From assembly GCA_017484085.1 (NCBI GenBank), contig JAFUTW010000022.1, forward strand, positions 1-64,000: DNA of 64,000 nt. The letters run 5' to 3'. Position numbers and translations under genes: made by a program. Shown here in pieces: positions 32,688-41,562 of the stretch (the stretch's first letter is position 1; every line of letters begins with the position of its first letter). Under the pieces are notes generated by a model. That model saw only the letters and a list, made by a program, of their open reading frames with translations. It ran no database searches and was not told the DNA's origin. This stretch comes from Clostridia bacterium. GTDB taxonomy: Bacteria > Bacillota > Clostridia > Christensenellales > Aristaeellaceae.

Positions 32688-35114
32688 ATGGATTTCACAA
32701 GCTTTCTCAAAAACAACATCGTTATGCTGGACGGCGGTATGGGCAGCCTGCTGCAGGCCCGCGGCCTGGCTGCCGGAGAAGCGCCGGAACGGTGGAACCT
32801 CACCCGCCCCGGGGATATTCTGGCCGTGCAGCGCGCCTACTTCGATGCGGGGTCCAATTTGGTGATCGCCAACACCTTCGGCGCCAATCCCCTCCGCTTC
32901 AGTGAAGAGGAGCTCTCCCGGATCATCCCCGCCGCCGTCGCCATCGCAAGGCAGGCCGCGGCCGAAAGCCTCGGCAGCCAGGAGAAGTTCGTCGCGCTGG
33001 ATGTCGGCCCCTGCGGGCAGCTGCTCGCCCCCTACGGGACGCTCGGCTTCGAGGAGGCTGTCCGCCTCTTTTCCAGGGCCGTCGCGCTGGGCGCCGCAGC
33101 CGGCGTGGACTGCATCTTCATCGAGACGATGAACGACAGCTACGAGACCAAGGCCGCACTGCTGGCCGCAAAGGAAACCTGTGACCTTCCCGTGATCGTC
33201 TCCAACGCGTACGGCGAGGACGGCAAGCTGATGACCGGCGCCTCGCCGGAGGCCATGGTCGCCATGCTGGAAGGGATGGGTGCCGCGGCCGTCGGCGTCA
33301 ACTGCTCCCTGGGGCCGGACGCGCTCGCGCCGGTCGTGAGGCGCTACCTTTCCGCCGCTTCCGTCCCCGTTCTGCTCAAGCCCAACGCAGGCCTTCCCCG
33401 TGTGGAAGACGGGCGGACGGTCTACGACGTCACTCCGGACGCTTTCGCGGCGTCCGTCTCTGAATTGGTGCGGGAAGGCGTCCGCCTCTGCGGCGGGTGC
33501 TGCGGCACGACCCCCGAATATATCGCCGCCCTGCGCGCCGGCATTGCCGGCATACAGCCGGTGCCGGTCGAGCCAAAGGATACGACCGTCGTCTCCTCCT
33601 ACACGCATGCGCTCACCTTCGGCAAAAGGCCGCTCGTCATCGGAGAACGCATCAATCCCACCGGCAAGAAGCGCTTTCGGCAGGCGCTCGCGGAGCGCGA
33701 TATGGGTTATCTTCTCTTCGAGGGCATCCGCCAGCAGGAGGCCGGCGCGGACATCCTGGACGTCAACGTCGGCGCTCCGGGCATCGACGAGCCTGCCCTG
33801 CTGGAAGAATCGGTCCGTGAAATCCAGGCCGTTCTGGATCTGCCGCTGTGTATCGACACCTCCGATCCCGCCGCGATGGAGCGGGCCATGCGCCTGTACA
33901 ACGGCAAGCCGCTGGTCAATTCCGTGAACGGCAAGCCGGAAAGTCTTGAGGCTGTGCTGCCGCTGGTCGCCAAATACGGCGGCGTGGTCATCGGCCTTAC
34001 GCTGGATGAAAACGGCATCCCGCCCACGGCACAGGGGCGCCTCGCAGTCGCGCGCCGCATCCTTGAAGCCGCACAGCGTTACGGCATCCCCCGAAAGAAC
34101 GTGATCTTCGATACCCTCACCATGACGGTCAGCGCCGCATCCGACGCGGCAGCCGTCACACTGGACAGCTTGGAAGGCGTCCGCCGGGAGCTCGGCTGCC
34201 ACACCTCGCTGGGCGTATCCAACATTTCCTTCGGGTTGCCTGCCCGCGACCGGGTGAACGCCGCCTTTTTCACGCTTGCCCTTGCGCGCGGGCTCTCCGC
34301 CGGCATCATCAATCCGCTCAGTGAAAGCATGATGGGCGCGCTGCGTGCCTACTGCGCGCTATCCGGTCTGGATGAAAGCTGTCTGGATTACGTGGCCTGG
34401 TCTCAGGCGCATCCCCTCACTGCCGGAGCAGAGGCCGCCAAGCCTGCCGCCGCAGGCCACGCAGCAGCTGCCGGTGAAGAGCCGGTTTCCGCTTTGCGCC
34501 GCGCGATCGAGCGCGGGCTGACCCGCGACGCCGCACGGCTGGCTGCCGAAGCGCTCCAGACCCGCGAGCCCCTGTCGCTCATCAGTGAAGAGGTCATTCC
34601 CGCGCTGAACGACGTCGGAGAGGGCTTTGAAAAAGGTCGGATTTTTCTCCCCCAGCTGATGATGGCCGCTGAGGCTGCCGGCAGCGCGTGCGCGGAGATC
34701 AAAGCCGCCCTCAAGGGCGGCAAGACGGCCTCCCGCAGCGCCTTCGTGCTGGCCACCGTTCAGGGCGACATCCACGACATCGGTAAGAACATCGTCCGCC
34801 TGCTGCTGGAAAACTACGGCTTCGCGGTGAACGACCTGGGCAAGGACGTCCCCCCGGAGACAGTGGCGGAGGCCGTTGTCCGCCTTCACGCCCCCCTGTG
34901 CGGCCTCTCCGCGCTGATGACCACGACCGTACCCGCCATGGAGGAGACCATCCGCCTGCTCCGTCAGCGCGCGCCCTGGTGCCGCATCGTGGTCGGCGGT
35001 GCGGTGCTGACGGAGGAGTATGCCAGGGCCATCGGCGCGGATGCCTACGGCAGGGACGCCATGGCCACCGTACGCTATGCTGAGCAGGTGGAAGCTGAAC
35101 TCTCCGCCGGATGA
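32688..35114 (+). CDS. metH: Cobalamin-dependent methionine synthase (without activation domain)
   Basis: The 808-residue enzyme moves the methyl group of methyl-THF to homocysteine. Domains in order: homocysteine-binding barrel (1-300; zinc cysteines in GVNCS and GGCCGTTP), pterin-binding barrel (about 310-570; GERINPTGKKRFR, DVNVGAPG), cobalamin cap (about 590-680) and cobalamin-binding Rossmann domain (DIHDIGKNIV with the lower-ligand histidine, and VVGGAVLT near the end). The usual fourth domain is missing and is supplied by the preceding gene. ATG 32688 is chosen by homology; GAAAGG lies upstream. The operon ends at a good terminator. Confidence 0.95.
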   Translation: MDFTSFLKNNIVMLDGGMGSLLQARGLAAGEAPERWNLTRPGDILAVQRAYFDAGSNLVIANTFGANPLRFSEEELSRIIPAAVAIARQAAAESLGSQEKFVALDVGPCGQLLAPYGTLGFEEAVRLFSRAVALGAAAGVDCIFIETMNDSYETKAALLAAKETCDLPVIVSNAYGEDGKLMTGASPEAMVAMLEGMGAAAVGVNCSLGPDALAPVVRRYLSAASVPVLLKPNAGLPRVEDGRTVYDVTPDAFAASVSELVREGVRLCGGCCGTTPEYIAALRAGIAGIQPVPVEPKDTTVVSSYTHALTFGKRPLVIGERINPTGKKRFRQALAERDMGYLLFEGIRQQEAGADILDVNVGAPGIDEPALLEESVREIQAVLDLPLCIDTSDPAAMERAMRLYNGKPLVNSVNGKPESLEAVLPLVAKYGGVVIGLTLDENGIPPTAQGRLAVARRILEAAQRYGIPRKNVIFDTLTMTVSAASDAAAVTLDSLEGVRRELGCHTSLGVSNISFGLPARDRVNAAFFTLALARGLSAGIINPLSESMMGALRAYCALSGLDESCLDYVAWSQAHPLTAGAEAAKPAAAGHAAAAGEEPVSALRRAIERGLTRDAARLAAEALQTREPLSLISEEVIPALNDVGEGFEKGRIFLPQLMMAAEAAGSACAEIKAALKGGKTASRSAFVLATVQGDIHDIGKNIVRLLLENYGFAVNDLGKDVPPETVAEAVVRLHAPLCGLSALMTTTVPAMEETIRLLRQRAPWCRIVVGGAVLTEEYARAIGADAYGRDAMATVRYAEQVEAELSAG

Positions 35115-35135
35115 TCTCTGCGTCTCCCATATCAG

Positions 35136-35168
35136 AAGGACCGCTCTCGCGAAAGAGCGGTCCTTGCT
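35136..35168. terminator. Terminator between metH and pfkA
   Basis: Stem AAGGACCGCTCT / AGAGCGGTCCTT with loop CGCGAA; the U-tract is interrupted (TTGCTTAT). The genes converge, so it probably serves both. Confidence 0.75.
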
Positions 35169-35180
35169 TATGGTCATCTG

Positions 35181-36254
35181 TTATTCGCCGAAGGAGATGC
35201 CCATGGAACGGGCAGCCTTGACGGCCTGCGCATCATCCGGCACGAACTTCGTCTTGCCCGCCACCTCGGAGAGCGGATTGTGGCCGACCTGGTTGCCGAT
35301 CATGGCGACCGCCTGGCCATAGTTGCCGTCCGCGATGAGCTGGGCCGCATGTACGCCGAAGACGGTGGAGAGCATGCGATCGTACGCGCTGGGTGTTCCG
35401 CCGCGCTGCACGTGTCCGGGGATGACGGCGCGCGCTTCCACGCCCACCATCTGCTGGAGCTCGGCTGCAAGGCGGTTCGCTGCGCCGCTAAAGCCCGTCT
35501 CCTGACGGAAGGCCGCGCGCTCTTTCTTCTTCATCTTCGCTTCTTTCTGGGTCATCGCCCCTTCGGCGATCGCGACGATGGAGAAGTCCTTGCCGGCTTC
35601 CGCGCGCTTTTCGATCGCCTTGGCGACGGCCTTGGGATCATACGGGATCTCGGGCAGCAGGATGACGTCCGCGCCGCCCGCGATGCCGGAATACAGGGTC
35701 AGCCAGCCGGCTTTGTTGCCCATGATCTCAATGACCATGCAGCGCCCGTGGCTCGCAGCGGTGGTGTGGATGCGGTCGATGACATCGGTAGCGATGTCCA
35801 CCGCCGTATGGAAGCCGAAGGTGACGTCCGTGCCCCAGATGTCGTTGTCGATGGTCTTGGGCAGGCCGATGACGTTCAGCCCTTCTTCGGAGAGCAGGTT
35901 GGCCGTCTTGTGGGTGCCATTGCCGCCCAGCGTCACGAGGCAGTCAAGGCGCATCTTCTTGTAGTTTTCCTTCATCGCCTTGACCTTGTCCACATTGTCC
36001 TCTTCGATGACGCGCATGTTGCGGAAGGGGGTGCGGCGCGTGCCGAGGATCGTTCCGCCCAGGGTGAGGATGCCGGAGAAGTCGGACTGCTTCATCTCCC
36101 GGTAATCGCCGGAGATGAGCCCCGCATAGCCGTCCTGGATGCCGATGATCTCGGTATCAAAGAGCGAATAGCTCGCGCGGGCAACGCCGCGGATGCAGGC
36201 ATTGAGGCCGGGGCAGTCGCCGCCGCTGGTAAGGATGCCGATGCGCCTTTTCAT
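35181..36254 (-). CDS. pfkA: 6-Phosphofructokinase, ATP/PPi specificity uncertain
   Basis: The 357-residue enzyme phosphorylates fructose-6-phosphate. ILTSGGDCPGLNACIRG is the N-terminal nucleotide loop; PKTIDNDIWGTDVTFGFHTA is the catalytic loop; MGNKAGWL and PGHVQRGGTPSAYDR bind the sugar phosphate. At the phosphate-donor site it reads LGGNGT, not the GGDGS of E. coli PFK: glycine in the position that is Asp in PPi enzymes, but Asn in place of the Mg-binding Asp. The catalytic loop has PKTIDND (Lys), as in PPi-dependent and some actinobacterial ATP enzymes. So the donor cannot be called from sequence. Single gene with its own promoter. Confidence 0.92.
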   Translation of the reverse strand: MKRRIGILTSGGDCPGLNACIRGVARASYSLFDTEIIGIQDGYAGLISGDYREMKQSDFSGILTLGGTILGTRRTPFRNMRVIEEDNVDKVKAMKENYKKMRLDCLVTLGGNGTHKTANLLSEEGLNVIGLPKTIDNDIWGTDVTFGFHTAVDIATDVIDRIHTTAASHGRCMVIEIMGNKAGWLTLYSGIAGGADVILLPEIPYDPKAVAKAIEKRAEAGKDFSIVAIAEGAMTQKEAKMKKKERAAFRQETGFSGAANRLAAELQQMVGVEARAVIPGHVQRGGTPSAYDRMLSTVFGVHAAQLIADGNYGQAVAMIGNQVGHNPLSEVAGKTKFVPDDAQAVKAARSMGISFGE

Positions 36255-36298
36255 GCTGAATTCCTCCGTTTCTCGGATGATGATTATCTTTGCGATTT

Positions 36299-36327
36299 AG
36301 TGTAGCATTTTGTCAGATGGTTGACAA
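36299..36327 (-). promoter_or_regulatory. Promoter of pfkA
   Basis: On the minus strand TTGTCA (36327-36322), 17 bases, TACACT (36304-36299). Confidence 0.6.
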
Positions 36328-36348
36328 GAAGAACCTGAACCGCGGGGT

Positions 36349-37431
36349 TTACAGCGACCCGAAGATCATCTGCACCGCGTCCTCCGCTGTCATGCCCTGC
36401 ACGCCGTCCGGATCCGTGAGGCCGCCTTCCGCGCCGCTTCGCCACCGGAAGACGCCCGTCTCCTCTCTTGAAAAGTCAAAATACACCGCCGGATCCTTGA
36501 GGCAGGCGGGATAGCGGCTGTACCACGCGGGATATACGGATCGAAGGATGCCGTCAGCCAGCCGGTACGCCGCGCAGGCTTCATCCTTCCCGACGGCCCC
36601 GATCTGTACCCCGCCGCCCGGCTGTCCCGCCCGGCTGGGGCTGGGTGTCGAATGGGCGATCAGGACGCTTCCGTCCGCGCAGGTCCCAAGCGCCATATAG
36701 ACGTGGCCCGAGATGCTGACGATGTCCCCGGGGCAAAGCCGCGGCCATTCTCCCGCAGCCGGCTTGAACCATTCTCCGAAGCCGCAGACGGAGAGCTTCT
36801 TCGCCATCCCCGTAGAGCTGCTGACGAACCCCGTCTCACCGCTTCTCACGTGCATGGTGTTGTAGACCGTCCAGCCAACGTAGCCGGAGCAGTCGAGGCC
36901 CGCATAGCCGTACTGGTTGAAGCCGCCGTACGGATAAAAGCTCGTGCGTGCGTCCTTCTTATTTTCGTCTCCGTCCGGGTCCCTGTAGGTGTAAGACGCA
37001 TCCTGTGCGTCAAAAAAGCGCTGCCAGTCCGGCGAGATGCCGATGTGCCGCGCGTTTTCATGCGCGCCCGTATCCTGCCAGTTCCAGCCCCCGCCGAAGA
37101 TATACAGTACGCGCCCCACGGGCTCCATTGCGGTCTTCAGCAGGTTGGAAAGCGTGCAGACCCCGGGCTCTCCCCCGACAGGGGACGGCGCAGGCGAAAC
37201 CGCCGGCTCTACGCACTCCGCCTCCGTCAGTTCGTCAGCGCGAAGGGTGAGCCGGTAGGCATATCCCACCTTCAGCCTGTTCTGAAGCGCATACCCGTCA
37301 CCCTCCGTCTGACCGATCCGGAAGAGCTTCTCCCCGGCATCCGTCCGGAACCTGTAACGGAAATCCGCTGCGTTTTCGCGGCGCACCTCCGCCTCGCCGT
37401 ATCGCCACACACCCAGATAAACCGCCCGCAT
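36349..37431 (-). CDS. NlpC/P60-like cysteine hydrolase domain protein
   Basis: The 360-residue protein has no signal peptide. Residues 1-90 are an uncharacterised N-terminal region with a proline-rich linker (SPAPSPVGG). Residues about 110-330 look like an NlpC/P60-type papain-fold hydrolase: the nucleophile is in GLDCSGYVGW, a histidine in SISGHVYMALG, and a third polar site in IAHSTPS. Such enzymes cut the D-Glu to diamino-acid bond of murein peptides. A tryptophan-rich insert (GGGWNWQDTG) precedes the cysteine. AAAGGAGC precedes the ATG. It is the last gene of the long minus-strand array, 15 bases behind the GT14 gene. A cytosolic recycling role or non-classical export must be assumed. 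Confidence 0.72.
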   Translation of the reverse strand: MRAVYLGVWRYGEAEVRRENAADFRYRFRTDAGEKLFRIGQTEGDGYALQNRLKVGYAYRLTLRADELTEAECVEPAVSPAPSPVGGEPGVCTLSNLLKTAMEPVGRVLYIFGGGWNWQDTGAHENARHIGISPDWQRFFDAQDASYTYRDPDGDENKKDARTSFYPYGGFNQYGYAGLDCSGYVGWTVYNTMHVRSGETGFVSSSTGMAKKLSVCGFGEWFKPAAGEWPRLCPGDIVSISGHVYMALGTCADGSVLIAHSTPSPSRAGQPGGGVQIGAVGKDEACAAYRLADGILRSVYPAWYSRYPACLKDPAVYFDFSREETGVFRWRSGAEGGLTDPDGVQGMTAEDAVQMIFGSL

Positions 37432-37446
37432 AGCCAGCTCCTTTCG

Positions 37447-38295
37447 CTACTCCGAAAGCCAGCGCCTCTCCAGCTGCTCATACAGCGCCGAATGTGCATC
37501 CACCTTCCGGCAGAACAGACAGCCGGAGGCGTCGATGGCCGGGAGATCCTCCCCGTTTAAAAGCGCCGGCGTTCCCCGCTCCGGCTCGTCCCATACGGAG
37601 AAGCGCAGCGCGTCTCCCGTGATGCGCTGCTGCCACCCGGTCCCCTCGAAGGCGTTCTGGAAGAAAAACTCCTCCGGGATATAGGTATACCGCAGCCGCC
37701 GCAGCAGGCGCAGATTTCTTTCCGCATACACCGCATATTCCGCAGCCTCCCGCGGCAGGGAGAGCCAGACAAGCCCCTTTCCCGGCAGGGAGAGCCTCCT
37801 GCTGATGTGCAGCCTGTCCTGCCAGCGGTCGATCCGCCCCACCCAGTTCTGGGCGCGCTCGCTCATGTCCCTGTAATTGAGCAGGTGCATGAAATGGTAA
37901 TGCCGCCAGCGGTGCTCCAGTTCCGGATAGTCCGCGGTGCGCAGCATCTGCATATGGATCCTCTCGTCGCCCTCGAACCGGCGCTCCAGCTCCCCTGCTG
38001 AAACGCAGGGGAAGTCCTGCGCGCTGATGAGGTGCAGGTGTGTCACCCGGGGATCGTCCAGCGCCATCCGGATGAGGTCACAGAGCGCGTACAGGTGATG
38101 GATGCTCCCCCAGTTGACCTTGTAGCGCCGGATCGCACGAACGCCCGGGATGCCGTTCATCCGCTTCACCTGCGCCGCGGTGATCTCCCCCTTGGCATCG
38201 GCGTGGACAAAGCACAGTGCGTGCCGGGACAGGGCGCGCAGCATGCGCTCCGTCCCCTCCGCATCCCGGTAAGCGGTGATGATCATCGCCTGCAT
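37447..38295 (-). CDS. Core-2/I-branching type glycosyltransferase (GT14-like)
   Basis: The 282-residue protein resembles bacterial members of the beta-1,6-N-acetylglucosaminyltransferase family (GT14, core-2/I-branching). Indicative segments are AMIITAYRDAEGTERMLRAL, CFVHADAKGEI, VNWGSIHHLYALCDLIRMAL, HLHLISAQDFPCVS and the late YTYIPEEFFFQNAF with an acidic catalytic residue. No membrane helix. Sits 13 bases after hslU and 15 before the NlpC/P60-like gene, so it is probably co-transcribed. Acceptor unknown; cell-wall or surface glycan branching is inference. Confidence 0.8.
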   Translation of the reverse strand: MQAMIITAYRDAEGTERMLRALSRHALCFVHADAKGEITAAQVKRMNGIPGVRAIRRYKVNWGSIHHLYALCDLIRMALDDPRVTHLHLISAQDFPCVSAGELERRFEGDERIHMQMLRTADYPELEHRWRHYHFMHLLNYRDMSERAQNWVGRIDRWQDRLHISRRLSLPGKGLVWLSLPREAAEYAVYAERNLRLLRRLRYTYIPEEFFFQNAFEGTGWQQRITGDALRFSVWDEPERGTPALLNGEDLPAIDASGCLFCRKVDAHSALYEQLERRWLSE

Positions 38296-38308
38296 CGGCT
38301 TTCTCCCC

Positions 38309-39673
38309 TTACAGAATATACCGTTTGAGATCCATCTTCTTCGCGTCTTCGCCCAGATGCTCTCTCACATAAGCGCCGTTGATCGCCACCTCCACGTCGG
38401 GCATATCCCCCGCCGCGTTGAAGGAGATGTCCTCCAGCACCTTTTCGAAGAGCGTATGCAGGCGACGGGCGCCGATGTCCTCCTTGGTAGCGTTCTCCTC
38501 CTCCGCCGCCTCCGCCAGGACCTCCAGCGCGGAGTCGTCGAAGCTGAGATGCACGTGATCCACACCCAGCAGCGCGGCGTACTGCCGCGTCAGCGCGTTG
38601 TCCGTCTGGCTGAGGATCGCCTTGAAGTCCGCGCGGGTCAGCGGTTTCAGACTGACGCGGACGGGGAAGCGGCCCTGCAGCTCCGGGATGAGGTCGCTCG
38701 GCTTGGAGACGTGGAAGGCGCCGGCTGCGATAAAGAGGATGTAGTCCGTATGCACCGGCCCATATTTCGTGTTGACGGTCGTACCCTCCACGATGGGCAG
38801 GATGTCGCGCTGCACGCCTTCACGGCTGACGTCCGGTCCGCCCTGCGCGGAGCGGCCGGCCACCTTGTCGATCTCGTCGATGAAGACGATGCCGTCCTGC
38901 TCCGCGCGGCGCACCGCCTCGTCCTTCACCTCGCCCATATCGATGAGGTTCTGGGATTCCTCCGCCTCCAGCACACGCCGGGCGTCGCGGATCTTCATGC
39001 GCCGCATGCGCGTCTTCTTGGGCATCATATCGCCCATGATCGTCCCGATGGAGACGCTGGCGCCGTTGATTTCTACTTCCTGCGGCGCTTCTTCCACTTC
39101 CACCTGGATCTCCGTATCCTCCAGCTCGCCGTGGCGAAGCCGCTCCCGCAGCTCGTCCGCGCGGCCGGTCAGCCTGCGGCGCTCCTCCTCGGAAGGCGCC
39201 GGCTCCTGCTGCGGCCGCTGGTTTCCCAGCAGCATATCGATCGGGTTCTGCGGCTTGCGGTTCGGGTGCAGTATGAGGTCGATGATCTTCTCCTCTGCCA
39301 GTACCTGCGCCCGCGTCTTCACCTTTTCCGCCGCCTGCTCCTTGCAGATGCGGATGCTGGCTTCCACCAGGTCCCGCACGATGCTCTCCACGTCGCGGCC
39401 GACGTAGCCCACCTCCGTGAACTTCGTCGCCTCCACCTTGACAAACGGCGCATCCACGAGGCGCGCAAGGCGCCTGGCGATCTCCGTCTTGCCCACGCCG
39501 GTGGGCCCGATCATAAGGATGTTCTTGGGCACGATCTCCCGCCGCACCTCGTCCGGCAGCTGCGCGCGCCTGTAGCGGTTGCGGAGCGCCACGGCCACCG
39601 CCCGCTTCGCCTCTTCCTGTCCGATGATGTATCTGTCCAGTTCCCGCACGATCTGTTTGGGTGTCAGTTCCAT
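38309..39673 (-). CDS. hslU: ATP-dependent protease ATPase subunit HslU
   Basis: The 454-residue AAA+ unfoldase feeds proteins to HslV. Walker A is GPTGVGKTE at about residues 57-65, Walker B is DGIVFIDEIDK, and the intermediate I domain spans about 110-240. The sensor and C-terminal HslV-docking tail (KKMDLKRYIL) are present. It follows hslV by 14 bases and precedes the GT14-like gene. Complex: hexameric rings on both ends of HslV in the cytoplasm. Confidence 0.96.
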   Translation of the reverse strand: MELTPKQIVRELDRYIIGQEEAKRAVAVALRNRYRRAQLPDEVRREIVPKNILMIGPTGVGKTEIARRLARLVDAPFVKVEATKFTEVGYVGRDVESIVRDLVEASIRICKEQAAEKVKTRAQVLAEEKIIDLILHPNRKPQNPIDMLLGNQRPQQEPAPSEEERRRLTGRADELRERLRHGELEDTEIQVEVEEAPQEVEINGASVSIGTIMGDMMPKKTRMRRMKIRDARRVLEAEESQNLIDMGEVKDEAVRRAEQDGIVFIDEIDKVAGRSAQGGPDVSREGVQRDILPIVEGTTVNTKYGPVHTDYILFIAAGAFHVSKPSDLIPELQGRFPVRVSLKPLTRADFKAILSQTDNALTRQYAALLGVDHVHLSFDDSALEVLAEAAEEENATKEDIGARRLHTLFEKVLEDISFNAAGDMPDVEVAINGAYVREHLGEDAKKMDLKRYIL

Positions 39674-39687
39674 GGTTGCTCCTCCCT

Positions 39688-40221
39688 TCAGGCGTCTTCC
39701 ACGATGACGTTGTGGTTGGTGTATACGCAGATGTCCGCCGCGATGTGCAGCGCCTTTTCCGCGATCTCGTGCGCGGAAAGCTCCGTGTTCTCTGCAAGCG
39801 CCCGGGCCGCGGCCAGCGCATAGTTGCCGCCGGACCCCACCGCCGCGATGCCGTCATCCGGCGTGATCACCTCACCCGTGCCGGAGATGATCATGAGTTC
39901 TTCACCCGCGGCCACGATCAGCATGGCCTCCAGCTTGCGCATCACCTTGTCCGCTCGCCATTCCTGCGCCAGCTCCACCGCAGCGCGCTCCAGGTTGCCG
40001 GAATACTGCTCCAGCTTGCCCTCAAAGCGCTCGCAGAGCGCGAAGGCATCCGCCACGCTGCCTGCAAAACCCGTCACCACGCGCCCGCCGTAGATGCGAC
40101 GCACCTTATGGGCGTTCGCCTTGAAGATGGTATGCTCGCCCATCGTCACCTGGCCGTCGCCGGCGACGGCGATATGCCCGTCCTTGCGGACGGCGCAGAT
40201 TGTCGTTCCCATCAATGCCAT
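39688..40221 (-). CDS. hslV: ATP-dependent protease peptidase subunit HslV
   Basis: The 177-residue proteasome-type peptidase is part of HslUV. The N-terminus reads [16 protein letters not shown]; the catalytic threonine is the first or second Thr of GTTICAV, preceded by five residues, against one (Met) in E. coli. The AGGAGG site places the start at ATG 40221 rather than the later ATG 40212. The rest ([50 protein letters not shown]) matches the family. The extension must be cut to expose Thr1. Starts 24 bases after trmFO. Confidence 0.94.
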   Translation of the reverse strand: MALMGTTICAVRKDGHIAVAGDGQVTMGEHTIFKANAHKVRRIYGGRVVTGFAGSVADAFALCERFEGKLEQYSGNLERAAVELAQEWRADKVMRKLEAMLIVAAGEELMIISGTGEVITPDDGIAAVGSGGNYALAAARALAENTELSAHEIAEKALHIAADICVYTNHNVIVEDA

Positions 40222-40245
40222 ATTCTTTCCTCCTGTAGCGGTCTG

Positions 40246-41562
40246 TCACTCGAAGTCACAGGCGAGCGGATTGCTGCGCAGCCCTTCGATCAGGTTGAGG
40301 GAGCGCACCGCCATGGCGGCGTAGCGTTCCTGTTTGTTGCGGATGCGCGTTTCAAGCGGCTTCATCAGGCCGAAGTTCGCGTTCATCGGCTGGAAATCGC
40401 CCGAAGCCTTCGCGACGTATTTGCCGAGCGCGCCGATCGCCGTCTCCGCCCCGAAATCCACTGCGGGAAGGCCAAGGAGTTCCCTGGCCAGGGAGATGCC
40501 CGCCACAAGGCCGCTGGCAGCGCTTTCCACATAGCCCTCCACACCCGTCATCTGGCCAGCAAAGTACACCGTCGGCCGGGACAGCATCCGGTAATGCTCG
40601 TCCAGAAAGCCCGGAGAGTGCAGGAAGGTGTTGCGGTGCATCACGCCGTAGCGCAGAAACTCCGCGTTTTCAAGGCCGGGGATCATGGAGAAGACCCGCT
40701 TCTGCTCCCCCCACTTGAGGCGCGTCTGGAAGCCGACGAGGTTGAACATCGTCCCCGCCTCATTCTCCGCGCGCAGCTGTACCGCTGCATACGGCTCTCT
40801 CCCCGTCCGGGGATCGGTCAGGCCGACCGGCTTCATGGGTCCGAAGGCCATCACCATCTCTCCGCGCTGCGCCATCACCTCGATGGGCATGCAGCCCTCG
40901 AAGACCTGGCTGCCGTCAAACCCGTGCACCTCCGCCTTTTCGGCGAGCAGCAGCGCCTCGCGGAAGGCCGTATACTCCTCCCTGGTCATGGGGCAGTTGA
41001 GGTAATCGTCCCCCCTGCCATAGCGGCTCTGCCGGAAAACCTTTACCATATCCAGCGAATCCGCAGAGACGATGGGCGCCGCCGCGTCAAAGAAGCTGAG
41101 CGTCGTAAGCCCCGGCAGCGAAGCGATCTTCTCCGCCAGTACGTCGCTCGTCAGCGGCCCGGTCGCGATGACGGCGTTCTCCTGCGGGATTTCCGACACC
41201 TCTTCGCAGATCATCTCGATCAGCGGGTGACTTAAGATGCGGCGGGTCACCGTCTCCGAAAAGGCCTGCCTGTCCACCGCCAGCGCGCCGCCCGCCGGCA
41301 CGCGCGTCGCATCCGCGCAGGAGAGGATGAGGCTGCCCAGCTGGCGCATTTCCTCCTTCAGCAGGCCCACCGCATTGGTCAGCCTGTCGCTTCTCAGGCT
41401 GTTGGAACAGACCAGTTCAGCAAAGCCCGCGCTGTGATGCGCGGGCGTGTAGCGCTGTGGTTTCATTTCCGTGAGGGTCACGGGGATGCCGCGCTGCGCC
41501 AGCTGCCAGGCAGCCTCGCATCCGGCCAGCCCCGCGCCGATCACCCGAACGCGTGCGCTCAT
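40246..41562 (-). CDS. trmFO: Methylenetetrahydrofolate-tRNA-(uracil-5-)-methyltransferase TrmFO
   Basis: The 438-residue FAD protein makes m5U54 in the T-loop of tRNAs from methylene-THF. The dinucleotide loop is [16 protein letters not shown] at residues 6-21, then [13 protein letters not shown] with the conserved catalytic cysteine, [10 protein letters not shown], and [11 protein letters not shown]. Length is typical. Its ATG overlaps the topA stop by four bases, and hslV follows closely. Gene order topA-trmFO-hslV is characteristic of Bacillota. Confidence 0.95.
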   Translation of the reverse strand: MSARVRVIGAGLAGCEAAWQLAQRGIPVTLTEMKPQRYTPAHHSAGFAELVCSNSLRSDRLTNAVGLLKEEMRQLGSLILSCADATRVPAGGALAVDRQAFSETVTRRILSHPLIEMICEEVSEIPQENAVIATGPLTSDVLAEKIASLPGLTTLSFFDAAAPIVSADSLDMVKVFRQSRYGRGDDYLNCPMTREEYTAFREALLLAEKAEVHGFDGSQVFEGCMPIEVMAQRGEMVMAFGPMKPVGLTDPRTGREPYAAVQLRAENEAGTMFNLVGFQTRLKWGEQKRVFSMIPGLENAEFLRYGVMHRNTFLHSPGFLDEHYRMLSRPTVYFAGQMTGVEGYVESAASGLVAGISLARELLGLPAVDFGAETAIGALGKYVAKASGDFQPMNANFGLMKPLETRIRNKQERYAAMAVRSLNLIEGLRSNPLACDFE

